64,000 nucleotides of DNA, taken from NCBI GenBank assembly GCA_003184365.1, contig NKYR01000082.1, forward strand, positions 62,239 to 126,238, in the 5' to 3' direction. The position numbers were made by a program, and so were the translations under genes. The notes under the pieces are model-generated. The model was not told the DNA's origin. It ran no database searches and worked only from the letters and a program-made list of their open reading frames with translations. Numbering within the stretch: the stretch's first letter is position 1; every line of letters starts with the position of its first letter. This document shows, one piece after another, positions 35,326 to 46,387 of this stretch. Origin of the DNA: Evernia prunastri. Its lineage: Eukaryota; Ascomycota; Lecanoromycetes; Lecanorales; Parmeliaceae.

Positions 35326-35647
35326 TCACAGCCTCACATAGTCTCCAAACTCTAGCGGCTCCTCCTCCACAAAGCCACCTTTTTCGGATGCGGTCTCCAC
35401 GTCCTGGCGACTGCCCCCGTCAAAGCCATCGTTTTCCGCCAGCCGGACACTAGAGTCAATCTCCAACTTTGCCACGACTAATGTCAATGCCGATACGGTG
35501 AGCATGTTGAGGGTAAAAAGTATCCAGAACAATGGGCTGTGGAGAAGAAAGGCGAGCACCTCGGACTAGTGATACGGGTTAGCAGTAGTGCATGGTGGGG
35601 AAGGAAGTAGTGACACGAACCACCCGCTCGTAGAGTGTACAAGTCAT
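35326..35647 (-). CDS. Small single-helix membrane protein (88 aa), unknown
   Basis: Proposed exons are 35647-35621 and 35565-35326. The 55-base intron starts GTTCGT and ends CACTAG, with a CTAAC branch box. Exon 1 encodes MTCTLYERV. Exon 2 encodes SEVLAFLLHSPLFWIL, continuing as one membrane segment (FTLNMLTVSALTLVVAKL), then a soluble acidic tail with EEEPLEFGDYVRL at the end. It has the same layout and donor as the two small genes at 32-33 kb, and shares LH[ST]PL with one of them. I do not recognise it and assign no function. Confidence 0.55.
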
Positions 35648-36360
35648 TGTTGCGAGTGTATGAGCTTTTTGCGTGAAATGAGGATGGTGTTTTTTTGGGC
35701 GTCTTTGCAGTTGCGGGTTGCTGGGGTAGATGTTGTAGGAGGAAGTAGTGGATGGAGGGAGGGGAGATGGGTCTGTTTATAAGGAGAGTGGACGCGTGTT
35801 GATTTTCCAGATTGGAAGTCCAGTGTCAAAGTTTTGAAGCTTTGAACACCACGAATGGAGGCCATCAACACACCATGTTTTTTATAATCTTTTTTGGTGA
35901 CACTGTGTCCTTATGCAGCTGATACTCCTATCATTACCTATTCACCATGGCGTCATCTCCAAATTTCCAAGTCCAGACACCATTTCAAGACTCCAACACA
36001 ACATAGTGCTAGTTGCTGGGAATATGGAAGGGATCTTCAATGTGGCGGGAAAAGATCTGGTCATACAAGATGGTAAGGAGCACCGATAAACGCCTCCCGG
36101 TTTCATCAAGGTCTGTGTCCTTGACAACCTATACTTTCTTCATTCCCTCTCTGTAAAACCGAATCTTCAGCGGCAGCGGTTGGAGCTTCGTCCCTAAGCT
36201 CATCGATTGCGTAATAGGGTCGCATATATTTGAACACGCAAATTGCATAAGCTCAATCACAACCAGTACCGGAAATGGTATGATATCTGCCATACTGTAA
36301 ACTGAACCTGTTACGGGTCAAAGGTAGTCTTCATTGACGGGTCAAGATTCATATTATGCG
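35648..36360. other. Intergenic region without recognised content
   Basis: About 710 bases upstream of the small membrane gene and downstream of the OPT transporter. Short open frames on both strands lack family features. I see nothing else. Confidence 0.45.
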
Positions 36361-38980
36361 TTACAAATGCGGCACCTCCAAACTTGCCAGCAGTAGATTC
36401 ACAATACTCACAACGCCTTCTCCCAAGATAAGTCCGCTGGCCAGCACAATCACAGGCGTATCCTCACGCCCTCGATAGATGCGCCAGTACCAGTTGACCA
36501 GACCACCAATTGTGCGGGCCAAAGTGAACGACGGTACATTATACATGCCTTCACCAGTGTCAGTGAATTGCACAATAACAGAAAAGAAATCAAAGCAGGT
36601 CACCACCTACCGACTGCGACAGCGATTCCTCCTGGTATCCAAGCTTGCCACCAATGCCCTTGGCCTCTCACCCTTGCTGCTGTCATCACAACGAAAAGGA
36701 GCCCAGCTCCGAGGGCCCACTGCCAAGCCATATGAGGTAGGCCCTGACCGGTGACCAGCCTTGCCGTAAAGATCCAGACGTATGCAGTTGGCACCTGGAA
36801 CATCCCACCAGGCACCTCATACACACTGGTATATAACTTGTAGACTCCGGCGCTGATGATAGCACCCGCAAGACTTCCTATAATCTGCCCCCAGAACTGC
36901 GCGCGCGGTGCAGCACCTAGTAAGTGACCGGTTTTGAGGTCTTGCATCATATCGCCCGCTTGCAATGCTCCTGACTCGCTAATGGCGCCAGCGAGGAGGT
37001 TGATCGTGATGGCATTAGGATTGGAAGCGGGGATGACGAGAGCGAAGAAAAGTTGGGTGAGTTTGCTGATGCCAGACACAGGGTTAAGATCTGTTTCCCC
37101 CAAGGCACGTACGCCCATGATCGAGAGTAACAGAGCAAGGACGATTGAGAGAATAATGGCACCAAAAGGAATAGGAGGGAAGACGTAACGGATAGCGAAG
37201 ATGCAGAGGATGATGGAGAGAATGAGGAGAATGAGGACCGTCTTGTTGGAGACTAGATGGTGGGATGGAGCATCAGGCTCGGCCGCGTCAATATCTTGCA
37301 AGGTCTTCGAATCTGACCTCGAGGAAGGAGCAAGGGCTGTGTAGTCGCCTCTTTTGAGGGAGGACAGATGACCTCGGTGGTAGCGTTCTCTCAAGGTCTC
37401 GAAGTAGGGTGGTGCGTAGAGGATCAAAGGCCGAAGGATTAGCCAGCCAAGGCTGACGACAGAATCCGCCAGCATGATTGCAAGTGACACCCCTGGATGA
37501 TGATTTTAAAGTCAGTCTAGCTTATTTGAGGGAATATAGCGAGCCTTGGAACATGTCTAGAGAGTGGAAGCTTGCGATGTGCATGTCGCAAGAGTCAACC
37601 TCTGGTTCAAAAGATGAAACATTGACTTCTACAATACGTACAGACGATCCAGCCTTTGCTGCCAGAGTTCCAATCTTCAACAGGCCCTGGTGCCCATCCT
37701 TTGCTCTTCGCGAGTGGCGACAATATGCCCCAACCGACTACCGCACCCAAGAGCATGTGCAGGGTTGTCGCAGGCCCCATGATAATACCTTGACCGACAT
37801 ATGCGGGCGAAGGATTCAATGTCCATAACCAGTTCCTTGCGAGAGGAAGTCCAAAGACTGGAATACCTCGTAAGTGAGGAATGAAGTATGAGGCGAGGGT
37901 CTAGAAAAATCAGCATTTGTGACGCAAATGGTAAGATGCAGGTCATACATAGATGGCAGATATGCCGAAGGCATAGATCAGCAATCTGATCTTCGCTTTC
38001 CAGTCGTCCCTATGATCCTCTTCGCCAGAAGATTGAACTTCACTATAGTCTCTAGACATAACCTGCACACTTTCACCACCGCTCCCCGCTGGTATACCGT
38101 CCATGCTCGACGAACGTCGGATATCTTGACTCCTTCGCCTGAAAATTTCCAGGCCGCTATCTGGCTTTTTCTCGCCATTCTCATCGGTATCCCCATGCAA
38201 CACCCCAATCATCAATGCAGTAGCCGTTCCAGACGGGAACTTCAGCTTCTCCCGTATGATAACCTCTCTCCGTAATGGCACCGCGAAGACAACACCAAAA
38301 AAGCATATCCCCAGAGACCAGACAATCAACTTCCCAGTGCTCAGCACAATCGGCCCATTCTCCTCTGGCGTCAGCAGGTAGTTGAGCGCAGGCATCACAC
38401 CTACAAATCCACAACCCAGCGGCATGGTCCCCAAGGCTCCTGCAACCGTTTGAACCAGCACATTCTCAACCGGAGTGAATGGATAGTCGATGCATCGAGC
38501 TACAGTCTTGAAGAAGCCAAATCCGATCAGTGCAGCAGGCATCGCCATACCGGATACCCAGCCGGTCTGGAGACCGAAGTACATGTTGGAGAAACAAATG
38601 ACGACGCCAATAGCGAGGCCGACGAGGACACCGCGGATGGTGAAATTCTGCCCTTGCTCCGCTTGCTCAGCGAGAAATTTTTGGGCATCATCGCGTTGGA
38701 GGAGAGAAGCATCCGGGTCATCGGTCTCGGAAATATTGCTCGCAGTGTCCTCCGTCAAGTCTTGATCCTCTTGGTCGTCTTGGTCATCTTGGTCGTCACC
38801 GCCTGGAGAGCGGTCCCCTGTTTGCGGCGAACCTCTACCTGGGGCCATGCTCTTGGGCCACCGAGTAGAGGGCGTTTCAAGTTTGAAAAGCTCGACATCT
38901 GTCTCGACAGACCTTAATCGAGTGGGCATGAAGATGGCGCCATCGAAGCCAATGCATCGGTCATGCGCGGACGTCGTCAT
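36361..38980 (-). CDS. OPT-superfamily oligopeptide/metal-chelate transporter
   Basis: Four exons, 38980-37949, 37900-37642, 37492-36611 and 36548-36361 (786 aa). Introns are 48, 149 and 62 bases. OPT transporters are proton-coupled plasma-membrane or vacuolar carriers for small peptides, glutathione or metal chelates. The N terminus is soluble and acidic (GDDQDDQDDQEDQDLTED) and about 14 membrane helices follow. Family blocks are FSNMYFGLQTGWVSGMAMP, LNPSPAYVGQGIIMGP and SGALQAGDMMQDLKTGHLLGA. These look closer to the fungal OPT branch near plant YSL proteins than to classical OPT1, but the substrate is unknown. The ATG at 38980 sits directly after GTAAGT. An alternative start at 39015, spliced 38987 to 38912, also keeps frame. 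Confidence 0.88.
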
Positions 38981-39192
38981 ACTTACCGACTGGTGACTAC
39001 CGAATGCCAAGCCATTCGCCAACCCTAATCTAATCAGTGGAAGAACGCTTCAACGGCTTCAAAGCCTTCAGAGCAAGCACGTTTCGATAGGTAAATATGA
39101 CAATTGGAGGAGTGCTTTTATCCGAAGATCTAATGACTTACAGGCCTGCAAGACTGCATGCAGAATGGGGTATCATGCTATATAAAAAAGGA

Positions 39193-41297
39193 TCAACGCA
39201 TCGACCACAATTGCTTTCCCTTCACTTTCCCCTGACCATCGTCCACCTGCCATTGCACCTTGATGTCCAATGCACGGTTATCATCTTCCCTCTTCTCATA
39301 GCCAATACTACCGCTGATGATCTGTCCCTTTTTCAGACTCTCCTCCCTCTTCCCTTTGTAGTCGATAAGCAGACAGCCTTGCTGCCAGTGTGTTTGCTTT
39401 CCATGCGGGCCTGTTGTGAATGCGATGGACTGCCCATCCTGGCGAGCGTATTCTTCGGCTTTGCCCTCTGCAGGACCTCGAAAGTAAGGAGATTGATTGA
39501 AAAAGGTATCAAACCATATAACAAAGCCATCTAGGGCTTCCATATCCTGTTCCAGTGTACACGAGAATGCTTTACTCGCGAAAACGAGCTCTTCCTTCTT
39601 GGTAGTCCTTAGGCATAGCTGCAAGAATGGGGATGATTCTGCTGGAACTGCAGAGGCTTGGACTTCTCTGATTATAACATCCTTGTAAATGTCTCTGCAC
39701 ATGCTGCTCATATCTAGCACATCTTGGAGTCAGCATACCCATCTGTAGATCGAACAAATAGTCATTTGGGGAGTAAACAGGGTGGCAAGATGAGTCGAAT
39801 GTCGCAACGTGTCTCGCGTCTCGAAGGGCAGTCTTGGACTGGAAGGAAGGGTTTCGCGAGCTGTCTTACCGAAGCCATAAACATTTTTCCAATGGTGAAT
39901 ATGGTCGTCTACATATTCCGAGTCAACCATTGGCGCTATGCGAAGTGTGCAGTGTGATGGGACCATAAGGCCCCAATGAGCAAGGTAGTGGTCCCGAGCC
40001 CAAAGCACAGAGTCCAGCATTGCTTCATAGAGTAGACAGTAGCCCATCCATTCAGAGACAATGACGTCGACAGTTTTTACGGGTAGTACGACCTCCTCTA
40101 TCTTTCCTCGTAGGCATCTACAGTAAAGTCAGCACAGCCGCACAAATGGCGTTAGTGAAACCAACGTAATTATCTCCCCCATGCCGTTCCTGTAAACATT
40201 CTCCCGGGCAAAGTTGATGATGTCCGAGTTGTCAACCGCTATTACTCTTTTTGCTCCAGCCCGTGCACAAAACATTGACAATATGCCCGTCCCACATCCA
40301 ACGTCCAGCACAATTTTGTGCTTGAAGATATCTTTGTTTTCATATATGAAATCTCTGTAAGCATCTGTCCGAATGGTGTCTTTCAACATAATCTCATGGA
40401 TATCTGTCCATGTCAGCATTTGGCTATCTCACAAGATCGAAGGAGCATTTACCATGGCCGGAATACGATGCAAAGTAACTTGAATCAGTGTTCCCATTCG
40501 TTGTTGAGATGTTGCCATCAGGCTCTGTCTCGGTGTCGGAGGCACGTCCTTGCTGAGGGCTGTTGCGAGGCTCTAATGTAGTTTCTTCCAAACCCAAACC
40601 ATTATTCAGCCGACCCTGCAGCTGCATGTCGCTAGCAAGTAGTTGCTTGTGGTTCTGAAGGTCTTTCTCAGCATTTTTTACTCTCTGTTGCATCTCCGCA
40701 ATCCTATATATGGGATTGTCTGGTCTAGGATCTCTCGATAGATGGTAATCACGTTGTGGCGGTTGGGCAGGTTCAGCCTGAGAAGCTCCGAAGGTTACAC
40801 CGCTCATTGCGTCCTCAAGATCCTCCTCTCCTATGAAATCGTGCAAGCTATACACAAGAGCGTCATCGTCGAGTTGTGGCATCAACCAATGCTCGGACTG
40901 GAAGGCATCTCTCGATGACAGATCGGGTGGCCACCGACCCACAGCTCGGCCCTCAGCGCGGATAAAGTTGATCAACTTGACCATCTCGAGAAAGTCAAGG
41001 CCTGTTTTCAGGAGGCATCAGTAATTGATTGTACATATGGTACGCTTCCCAAAATTCTTACGCACGGAGAGTTTTCTGGGCTTTCACAATATCAACACCG
41101 TGGGTATCTCGACAATGCGGTAGCATAGACTTGGCATCGGGAAATTTCTGTGAGCATCCTAAACAAAGCACTTCAATCTTCTCCACGTCTGGCTCCTGGT
41201 CTTCCCAGCCTTCATCATCCTTCAAGTCCAAGATATCGGCTTCCTCTGAGCTGTCTGAGGGCGTCGCTTCCCTATCAGCTTCCGAGATGCTTACCAT
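39193..41297 (-). CDS. Protein arginine N-methyltransferase 3 (PRMT3/Rmt3) with C2H2 zinc finger
   Basis: Five exons, 41297-41066, 41001-40453, 40403-40166, 40117-39870 and 39713-39193 (595 aa). Introns are 64, 49, 48 and 156 bases. PRMT3 methylates arginines of cytosolic ribosomal protein Rps2 using S-adenosylmethionine. The N terminus is acidic and carries a C2H2 finger (CLGCSQKFPDAKSMLPHC with a following H), which binds the substrate in known homologues. The methyltransferase core has motif I VLDVGCGTGILSMFCARAG, the double-E loop SEWMGYCLLYE and the THW loop THWQQG. A long middle segment (about 120-240) is Gln/Asn-rich and variable. It is divergent from HymA across 371 bases. Confidence 0.94.
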
Positions 41298-41668
41298 CTT
41301 GAGCTGAAGCTATCACCAAGACCGCCCTGTGCCCTATTCGTTTTTCCCAAGGCGGATTTTGTTGTGGGGTGCAATACAGCACACAAAAGTCCGAAAATTC
41401 ATGTTTATTTCCTGTTAGCGTCCAGGAGTTAACACTGGCTAATCTCTAATACCCGGCCGGACTTCCCGCCTTGTTGGACCGCATTTGTTTGTGGATGCAT
41501 TTGTACCATGGTACCGCTCTTTTCCTTTCTTCTATGCATAAGCAATCCTACAATTTCTGATGAGAATGGGAGTACTGCTTTTGTCCCTTACACGAGACAG
41601 GGATAATCTTCAGGTCTTGTGCTATTAAGGAAAGTATCAACCCGTTTATCATAAACACTGCAGCCAAG
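41298..41668. other. Divergent promoter region, PRMT3 and hymA
   Basis: Shared upstream region. I see no repeat or recognised regulatory motif. Confidence 0.45.
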
Positions 41669-42986
41669 ATGCTTGAGTCTTCACCAATAGCCTTCTTCTG
41701 GCGCAATAAGCCAAAGTCGGACCTTGTCAAGCCCACCAAGGACCTCCTCAATAGGTTGGGGCAGCTTCCAAAGCTGCAAAAAGTGAGTCACTGTGACCTA
41801 TGAAAAGCACGCCTGCTAACACAAGATTTCAGACGGAAGAAGAAGTGGCTAAACTGCTGGCTCAGATGAAACTTATACTGACCGGGACTCAAGGTAAGTG
41901 AGCTTGCTGCTAAATCGGATGAGTAAAATTACTTATGCACTTTCTTAGAAACTGATAGCAACCCCGAATCGGTCTTACAGCTTATCACCTCTATGATCCA
42001 AGAGGACTTTCTTTATGTCCTTGCCAAAAGCATCCATCTACTCTCCTTTGAGTCTCGTAAGGACTCCCAGGCCATATTCTCATACGTCTTACGCTTCAGA
42101 CCCCCTGGTAGCACGGCTCAGGACTCGCCCGCCATGTCCTATGTCATCAACGACAGACCTGAGGTGGTCGTTGAGCTGTGCCGGGGATATAATAATAGAG
42201 AAAGCGCAATGCCATGTGGAGCAGTACTTAGAGAAGTACTGAAGCACGAGCGCATAGTCAACATTATATTGTACGACCAATCTTTAGAGAATCAGCCAGC
42301 TAGGAAGGTTGGTGATGACCTATCCTCTTGGGACAAACCCCAATTAGGCGAGGGAGTTTTTTGGAAATTCTTCGACTGGATTGATGGAGGAGCATTTGAA
42401 GTCAGCGCAGATGCGTTTACCACCTTCAGAGTGAGCGTATTAGCCCTCCAAGAGCGTATCGCATGGCTGACGCTGCATGAGCCAGGATATTTTGACCAAA
42501 CACAAGCCCGAAGTGTCGCAGTATCTAATGACCAACTTTGACCTCTTCTTCAAGCGATACAATACCATCCTGATCGAGTCGAGTTCCTATGTTACGAAGA
42601 GGCAATCAATCAAGTTGCTAGGAGAGATCCTCCTCGATAGGGCAAATTACAATGTTATGACAGCATACGTCGATAGAGGAGATCACCTGAAACTTTGTAT
42701 GAATCTGTTGCGGGACGATCGAAAGATGGTGCAGTACGAGGGGTTCCATGTATTCAAGGTATGGAATCAATTGTCAACTTTACCGTTACATGGTGCTGAC
42801 AACATCGAGGTCTTCGTTGCGAACCCGCATAAGTCAGACGCCGTTAAGAGAATCCTAACGCAAAATCGGGAACGGCTGCTCAGGTTTCTACCTGGGTTTT
42901 TGGCAGACCGAACAGAAGATGAGCAGTTCACGGACGAGAAAAGCTTTCTCATACGTCAAATAGAGACCTTGCCACCGCCTGCTTGA
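41669..42986 (+). CDS. hymA: Mo25-like protein, conidiophore development protein HymA/Hym1
   Basis: Four exons, 41669-41782, 41833-41893, 41949-42430 and 42486-42986 (385 aa). Introns are 50-55 bases with GTGAGT/GTAAGT/GTGAGC donors. Mo25 proteins are helical-repeat scaffolds that activate germinal-centre and NDR/STRAD-type kinases. In moulds HymA is needed for hyphal morphogenesis and conidiation, and in yeast Hym1 acts in the RAM network. Visible family segments are FWRNKPKSDLVK, TFRDILTKHKPEVSQYL, FFKRYNTILIESSSYVTKRQ and SLKLLGEILLDR-like SIKLLGEILLDRANY, followed by FHVFKVW. The start MLESSPIAFFWRNKPK is a few residues longer than the usual MAFFW-type start. The length fits the family. 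Confidence 0.95.
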
Positions 42987-44012
42987 AGTCGTCCGTCTAT
43001 AAATACGCCCAAAGAGGCCAGAAAACAACCAGTCGAGCATGCGGTTTGTCTGAGGTAGCAATCTCGTGACAGCTATAGACGCCACGACGCCGCGTCTATC
43101 CTGGCGGGAGGGTGGATAGTGATACGTGCCCATCAACAAAGTAACTGTCCGAAGCTCGTCCATTCACGATATGCCGTCTCTGCAGCCGGGTGACTGGAGA
43201 TATGGATTTACATGAAGAAAAGTCAATTACACCACGTCAGTGCTTTTCGGAAGTAGCCGAAGTAGCCATAGCCATGAAATAGAAACCGCTGCAAAATGCT
43301 CGCTTTTCCTGACAGCTTGCTTGTTGGGAGCCTACGAATTCTACCGATCTCTACCGATCGTATCTAATGCAGGTGTCATAGCAAATGGCAGTGGGAACGA
43401 CAAAGACTCGAGAAAATTTACATCAGCGGGGAGCTTCTTGTACGGTTGCACGCTCTTTCCGATCGATGTTTGATGGTGAAGAACAGATTATTCCGGGTTG
43501 ATGGCCGAAATTGACATGGACAGAGATTTGGCGTCCCGGACTGCCACTTTTTTTCCTTTTTACAACTACGCCTGCTTCAAACCAAAATGTTGGAATGCTA
43601 TGCGTGGGTGTTTGAATGGGTCTGTTTGATAGTTGTTCAAGCTTATAGGGTGAGATTATTATTAGGGGCTTATTATTAATGACTAAAGATTTCTATCCAA
43701 TGGACAAACTCGTAGATGACATTAATGAATAACATCATCACCATGAGGTTAGAAGCCTTAACAAACTCTGGCTTGCGGAAGGTAAGCACAAAATAATCAA
43801 TTCTGATTGGTCAAATCCATCGATACCGCGCGAATCGTACATGGCATCTTGCAGTAGCCTAAGATCACGAATACTAGGTCTACCATTCTACTCTATGCAC
43901 CATCAACCCCGCAAAATCTTAAGCAAGCCATTTATAATCAAGACCTTCCTCTCACGTCTGGCTCTTCCCCATCTATTAACACCTTCAACCCTTGATATCC
44001 CCATCTCTCAGT
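42987..44012. other. Intergenic region, about 1 kb
   Basis: This is the hymA 3' flank and the promoter of the b561-like gene. It has an A/T-rich patch near 43640-43730 and a 10-base duplication (CTACCGATC, twice) at 43341-43360. Short open frames show no family features. Confidence 0.5.
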
Positions 44013-44912
44013 ATGGCCTCAGCAACAGGCATCCCAGAAGAGAACCCCGCAACTCAAGGTCGAGGAGAAGACGAGCCCCTCCTCGGCCGAGCAGGCGATG
44101 CTTCACAGCAAGATGGAAAAGGCATACAGTTCAACTTTGTTCTCGGTACCACTTTCTCTTCCCTCTCATTGGCCCATACAAAAAGCGCTGACAATCACCC
44201 TTCCAGGCACCGCTATAATCGCCCAAGCGGGCATCTGGATCGTGCGTCGGCCACCACTGCTCCCAGAAATCCCGACTCTACTGACAAACTTTCAGCTCAC
44301 AGCCACTGTTTGGGCCTCCGCCTTCATTGCGCCTCTCTCCCTCTTCTCCGCCCATCCTGTGCGTCTTCCCTACTATATCAGGCGGGTAGATCCTCACTAA
44401 AGACTACTCTACAGCTCCTCAACTCTGCTGGTCTGCTCTTGAGCACGCAAGCTATCCTAGTCCTGCAACCAACACACGCCCCTAAGCAAAAACACCTCGG
44501 TACAAACATACACGCCGCCATAAATGGCACCGCTGTTCTATCCCTGCTTGCCGCCTTCATAATAATTGAGTACAACAAGTTCGCCCACGCCGGCGCCCAC
44601 TTCACCTCCCCCCACGGCATCCTTGGACTCATCACCTACATCATCTTCGCTATCCAGGCTATTGTGGGGATAACGCAGTATTACACCCCGGGCATCTATG
44701 GAAGTGTGGATAACGCAAAGGCCATCTACAAATACCACCGTATGAGTGGATACTTGCTGCTCATACTCAGCTTTGTAACGGTCGCCGCGGCCACGCAGAC
44801 TGGTTTTAATAAGGGGGTCTTGCATATCAAGCTGTGGGCTGTCATCGTGGCTGCCGTTATCACACTGGTTGGTCTTCTGCCGAGGATCAAGAAGCAGAAG
44901 CTAGGGTTTTGA
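44013..44912 (+). CDS. Cytochrome b561-like transmembrane protein
   Basis: Four exons, 44013-44145, 44207-44241, 44296-44358 and 44415-44912 (242 aa). Introns are 54-61 bases, and two exons are only 35 and 63 bases. Cytochrome b561 proteins are six-helix, two-heme transmembrane electron carriers, often ascorbate-dependent ferric reductases. Family histidines are visible in SAHPLLNSAG, KHLGTNIHAAING, FTSPHGILGLITY and YKYHRMSGYLLL. The N terminus (about 45 residues) is soluble and acidic with the di-leucine-like EDEPLLGRA, which often directs proteins to the vacuole or endosomes. The short exons fall exactly at helix ends. Electron donor and location are inferred from the family. Confidence 0.88.
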   Translation: MASATGIPEENPATQGRGEDEPLLGRAGDASQQDGKGIQFNFVLGTTFSSLSLAHTKSADNHPSRHRYNRPSGHLDRASATTAPRNPDSTDKLSAHSHCLGLRLHCASLPLLRPSCASSLLYQAGRSSLKTTLQLLNSAGLLLSTQAILVLQPTHAPKQKHLGTNIHAAINGTAVLSLLAAFIIIEYNKFAHAGAHFTSPHGILGLITYIIFAIQAIVGITQYYTPGIYGSVDNAKAIYKYHRMSGYLLLILSFVTVAAATQTGFNKGVLHIKLWAVIVAAVITLVGLLPRIKKQKLGF

Positions 44913-45583
44913 TGATGCAGGTAAAGACGAAGCAGATCAATAAGACTGCAGGGAAATGTATTGAATATAGCCAGATTGGAAGATTTTCTAGTGCATATTA
45001 GTCGGCATATGAGAGGGTTTTCGTGCCGATGTCAAATACAGGAAGGTTGTCTCTACTTAGCGGTATCGGCGGCGTCTTGACATCCAAATTGCTATGATAT
45101 AACGGATACTGTGTTCAATTAGAGACCCTTTATGTTCATATTGTATCTTACAAGAAGTGGACAATACGTTGGTTTGCCTATCGTGCAAGCATACAAGTGC
45201 TCTTTTCATCGGTCTACTGCCACACGGGTCTGTATCCGCTCGCCTGCACTTGTCTCCAGCTAATCGAGGCCTGAGCACCACAGACGGAAGCTTGACATGA
45301 AAGACGTTTGCAATATTCTGATCAATGTCCGTCTCTGGCAGATCTTACAAGATGACGAAACCGCTGGTGTGGCCCTAGCCAAAGTAGCACTCCTATGGTT
45401 ATGAATACTTAAATCAACAGACGCGATTTACCCAAGCAACTGAAAACTATCAATGATCCATTGGACAAGCCGTTCTATCTTCTATGAGAATGCGACAGAA
45501 ACCGGAAACGCTAGGTGCTAAATACCAAAGTCCTATGTCACGTTATGCTCCATCAAATACAGCGCCTAAAGCTGGCAGGCTCC
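44913..45583. other. Intergenic region between convergent genes
   Basis: This lies between the 3' ends of the b561-like gene and the FSH hydrolase. I see no gene or repeat. Confidence 0.5.
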
Positions 45584-46387
45584 TCAGACACTAAGCGGTC
45601 CGATCACGTTATCTATCGCTGGCGCCTTTTGTGCCTTCAACTCCTCATAAGGCAAATCGTTCGCATATACCTTCAAGATCGCATCGACAATCCTTTGTGT
45701 ATCCCCTTTATCACTCGTGGTGTCTCCCGCTGCGCCTGGTAAATGATGTCCCATTTTGAACACCATGGAAATGGCGGTCTCACCATCAAAGTATTTCACC
45801 AGTCGTCGGCCTTTCTCGCAGTGCGGGTCCAATGTTCCTCTCACGAGCACACTTGGGATATGAATGATCTCATCATCGTCCAGCTCCCTTATCTCGCCGT
45901 GCTCATCAATGCCCTGACTAGGTTTCTTTGAAGGCGTCCGGGCTAAGGATAGACTCAACGGCGGATATGACCCACACAGCATGACCCCAAATTTCCAATC
46001 CGGCATCCCCTCCGTGGCATTTCGCTGCTCCTGATCAGCTAGCAACCCCGCCGTCAATCTGGCGCCCTGCGAGAAGCCCAACACCCCCACGAATTCGCCA
46101 CCGTCATCCTTCATCACCTTCCTCAGCAGCTGTCGCACGCGTCTCTGGTCTTGTTCTGGGTTCTGGCTTCCAGGATTTAACCAGCGAAAGTAGGGATCGC
46201 AGCCTGCGAAGGCGGGCAGAACCCCAGGACCGGCGGGGCTTGGGAACGGCCCATCGACGAAGACAAATTTGAATGTAGAACGGAGAGCCCATTGGAGACG
46301 GCGGGTTTGGATTTTGAATATCATGGCCGAGGTGCCGCCACCGTGAAGGCAAAGCAGACGAGGGAGGTGGGCGTTTGACTCGACCAT
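45584..46387 (-). CDS. FSH-family serine hydrolase
   Basis: A single exon, 267 aa. FSH (family of serine hydrolases) proteins are alpha/beta-hydrolases. Some act in housekeeping ester hydrolysis, and others release polyketides as stand-alone thioesterases. Visible are the entry motif LLCLHGGGTSAMIF, the nucleophile elbow GFSQGARL (Ser), LVRGTLDPHCEKG (acid) and KMGHHLP (His), giving a complete triad. There is no signal peptide. No polyketide synthase or other biosynthetic gene lies nearby, so a housekeeping role is more likely here. The start is the first ATG of the frame, MVESNAHLPRLL. Confidence 0.93.
   Translation of the reverse strand: MVESNAHLPRLLCLHGGGTSAMIFKIQTRRLQWALRSTFKFVFVDGPFPSPAGPGVLPAFAGCDPYFRWLNPGSQNPEQDQRRVRQLLRKVMKDDGGEFVGVLGFSQGARLTAGLLADQEQRNATEGMPDWKFGVMLCGSYPPLSLSLARTPSKKPSQGIDEHGEIRELDDDEIIHIPSVLVRGTLDPHCEKGRRLVKYFDGETAISMVFKMGHHLPGAAGDTTSDKGDTQRIVDAILKVYANDLPYEELKAQKAPAIDNVIGPLSV

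Noticed and set aside
42888..43163. 91-codon minus-strand frame overlapping the end of hymA
   Set aside because: It is antisense to the last hymA exon and has no recognisable feature.
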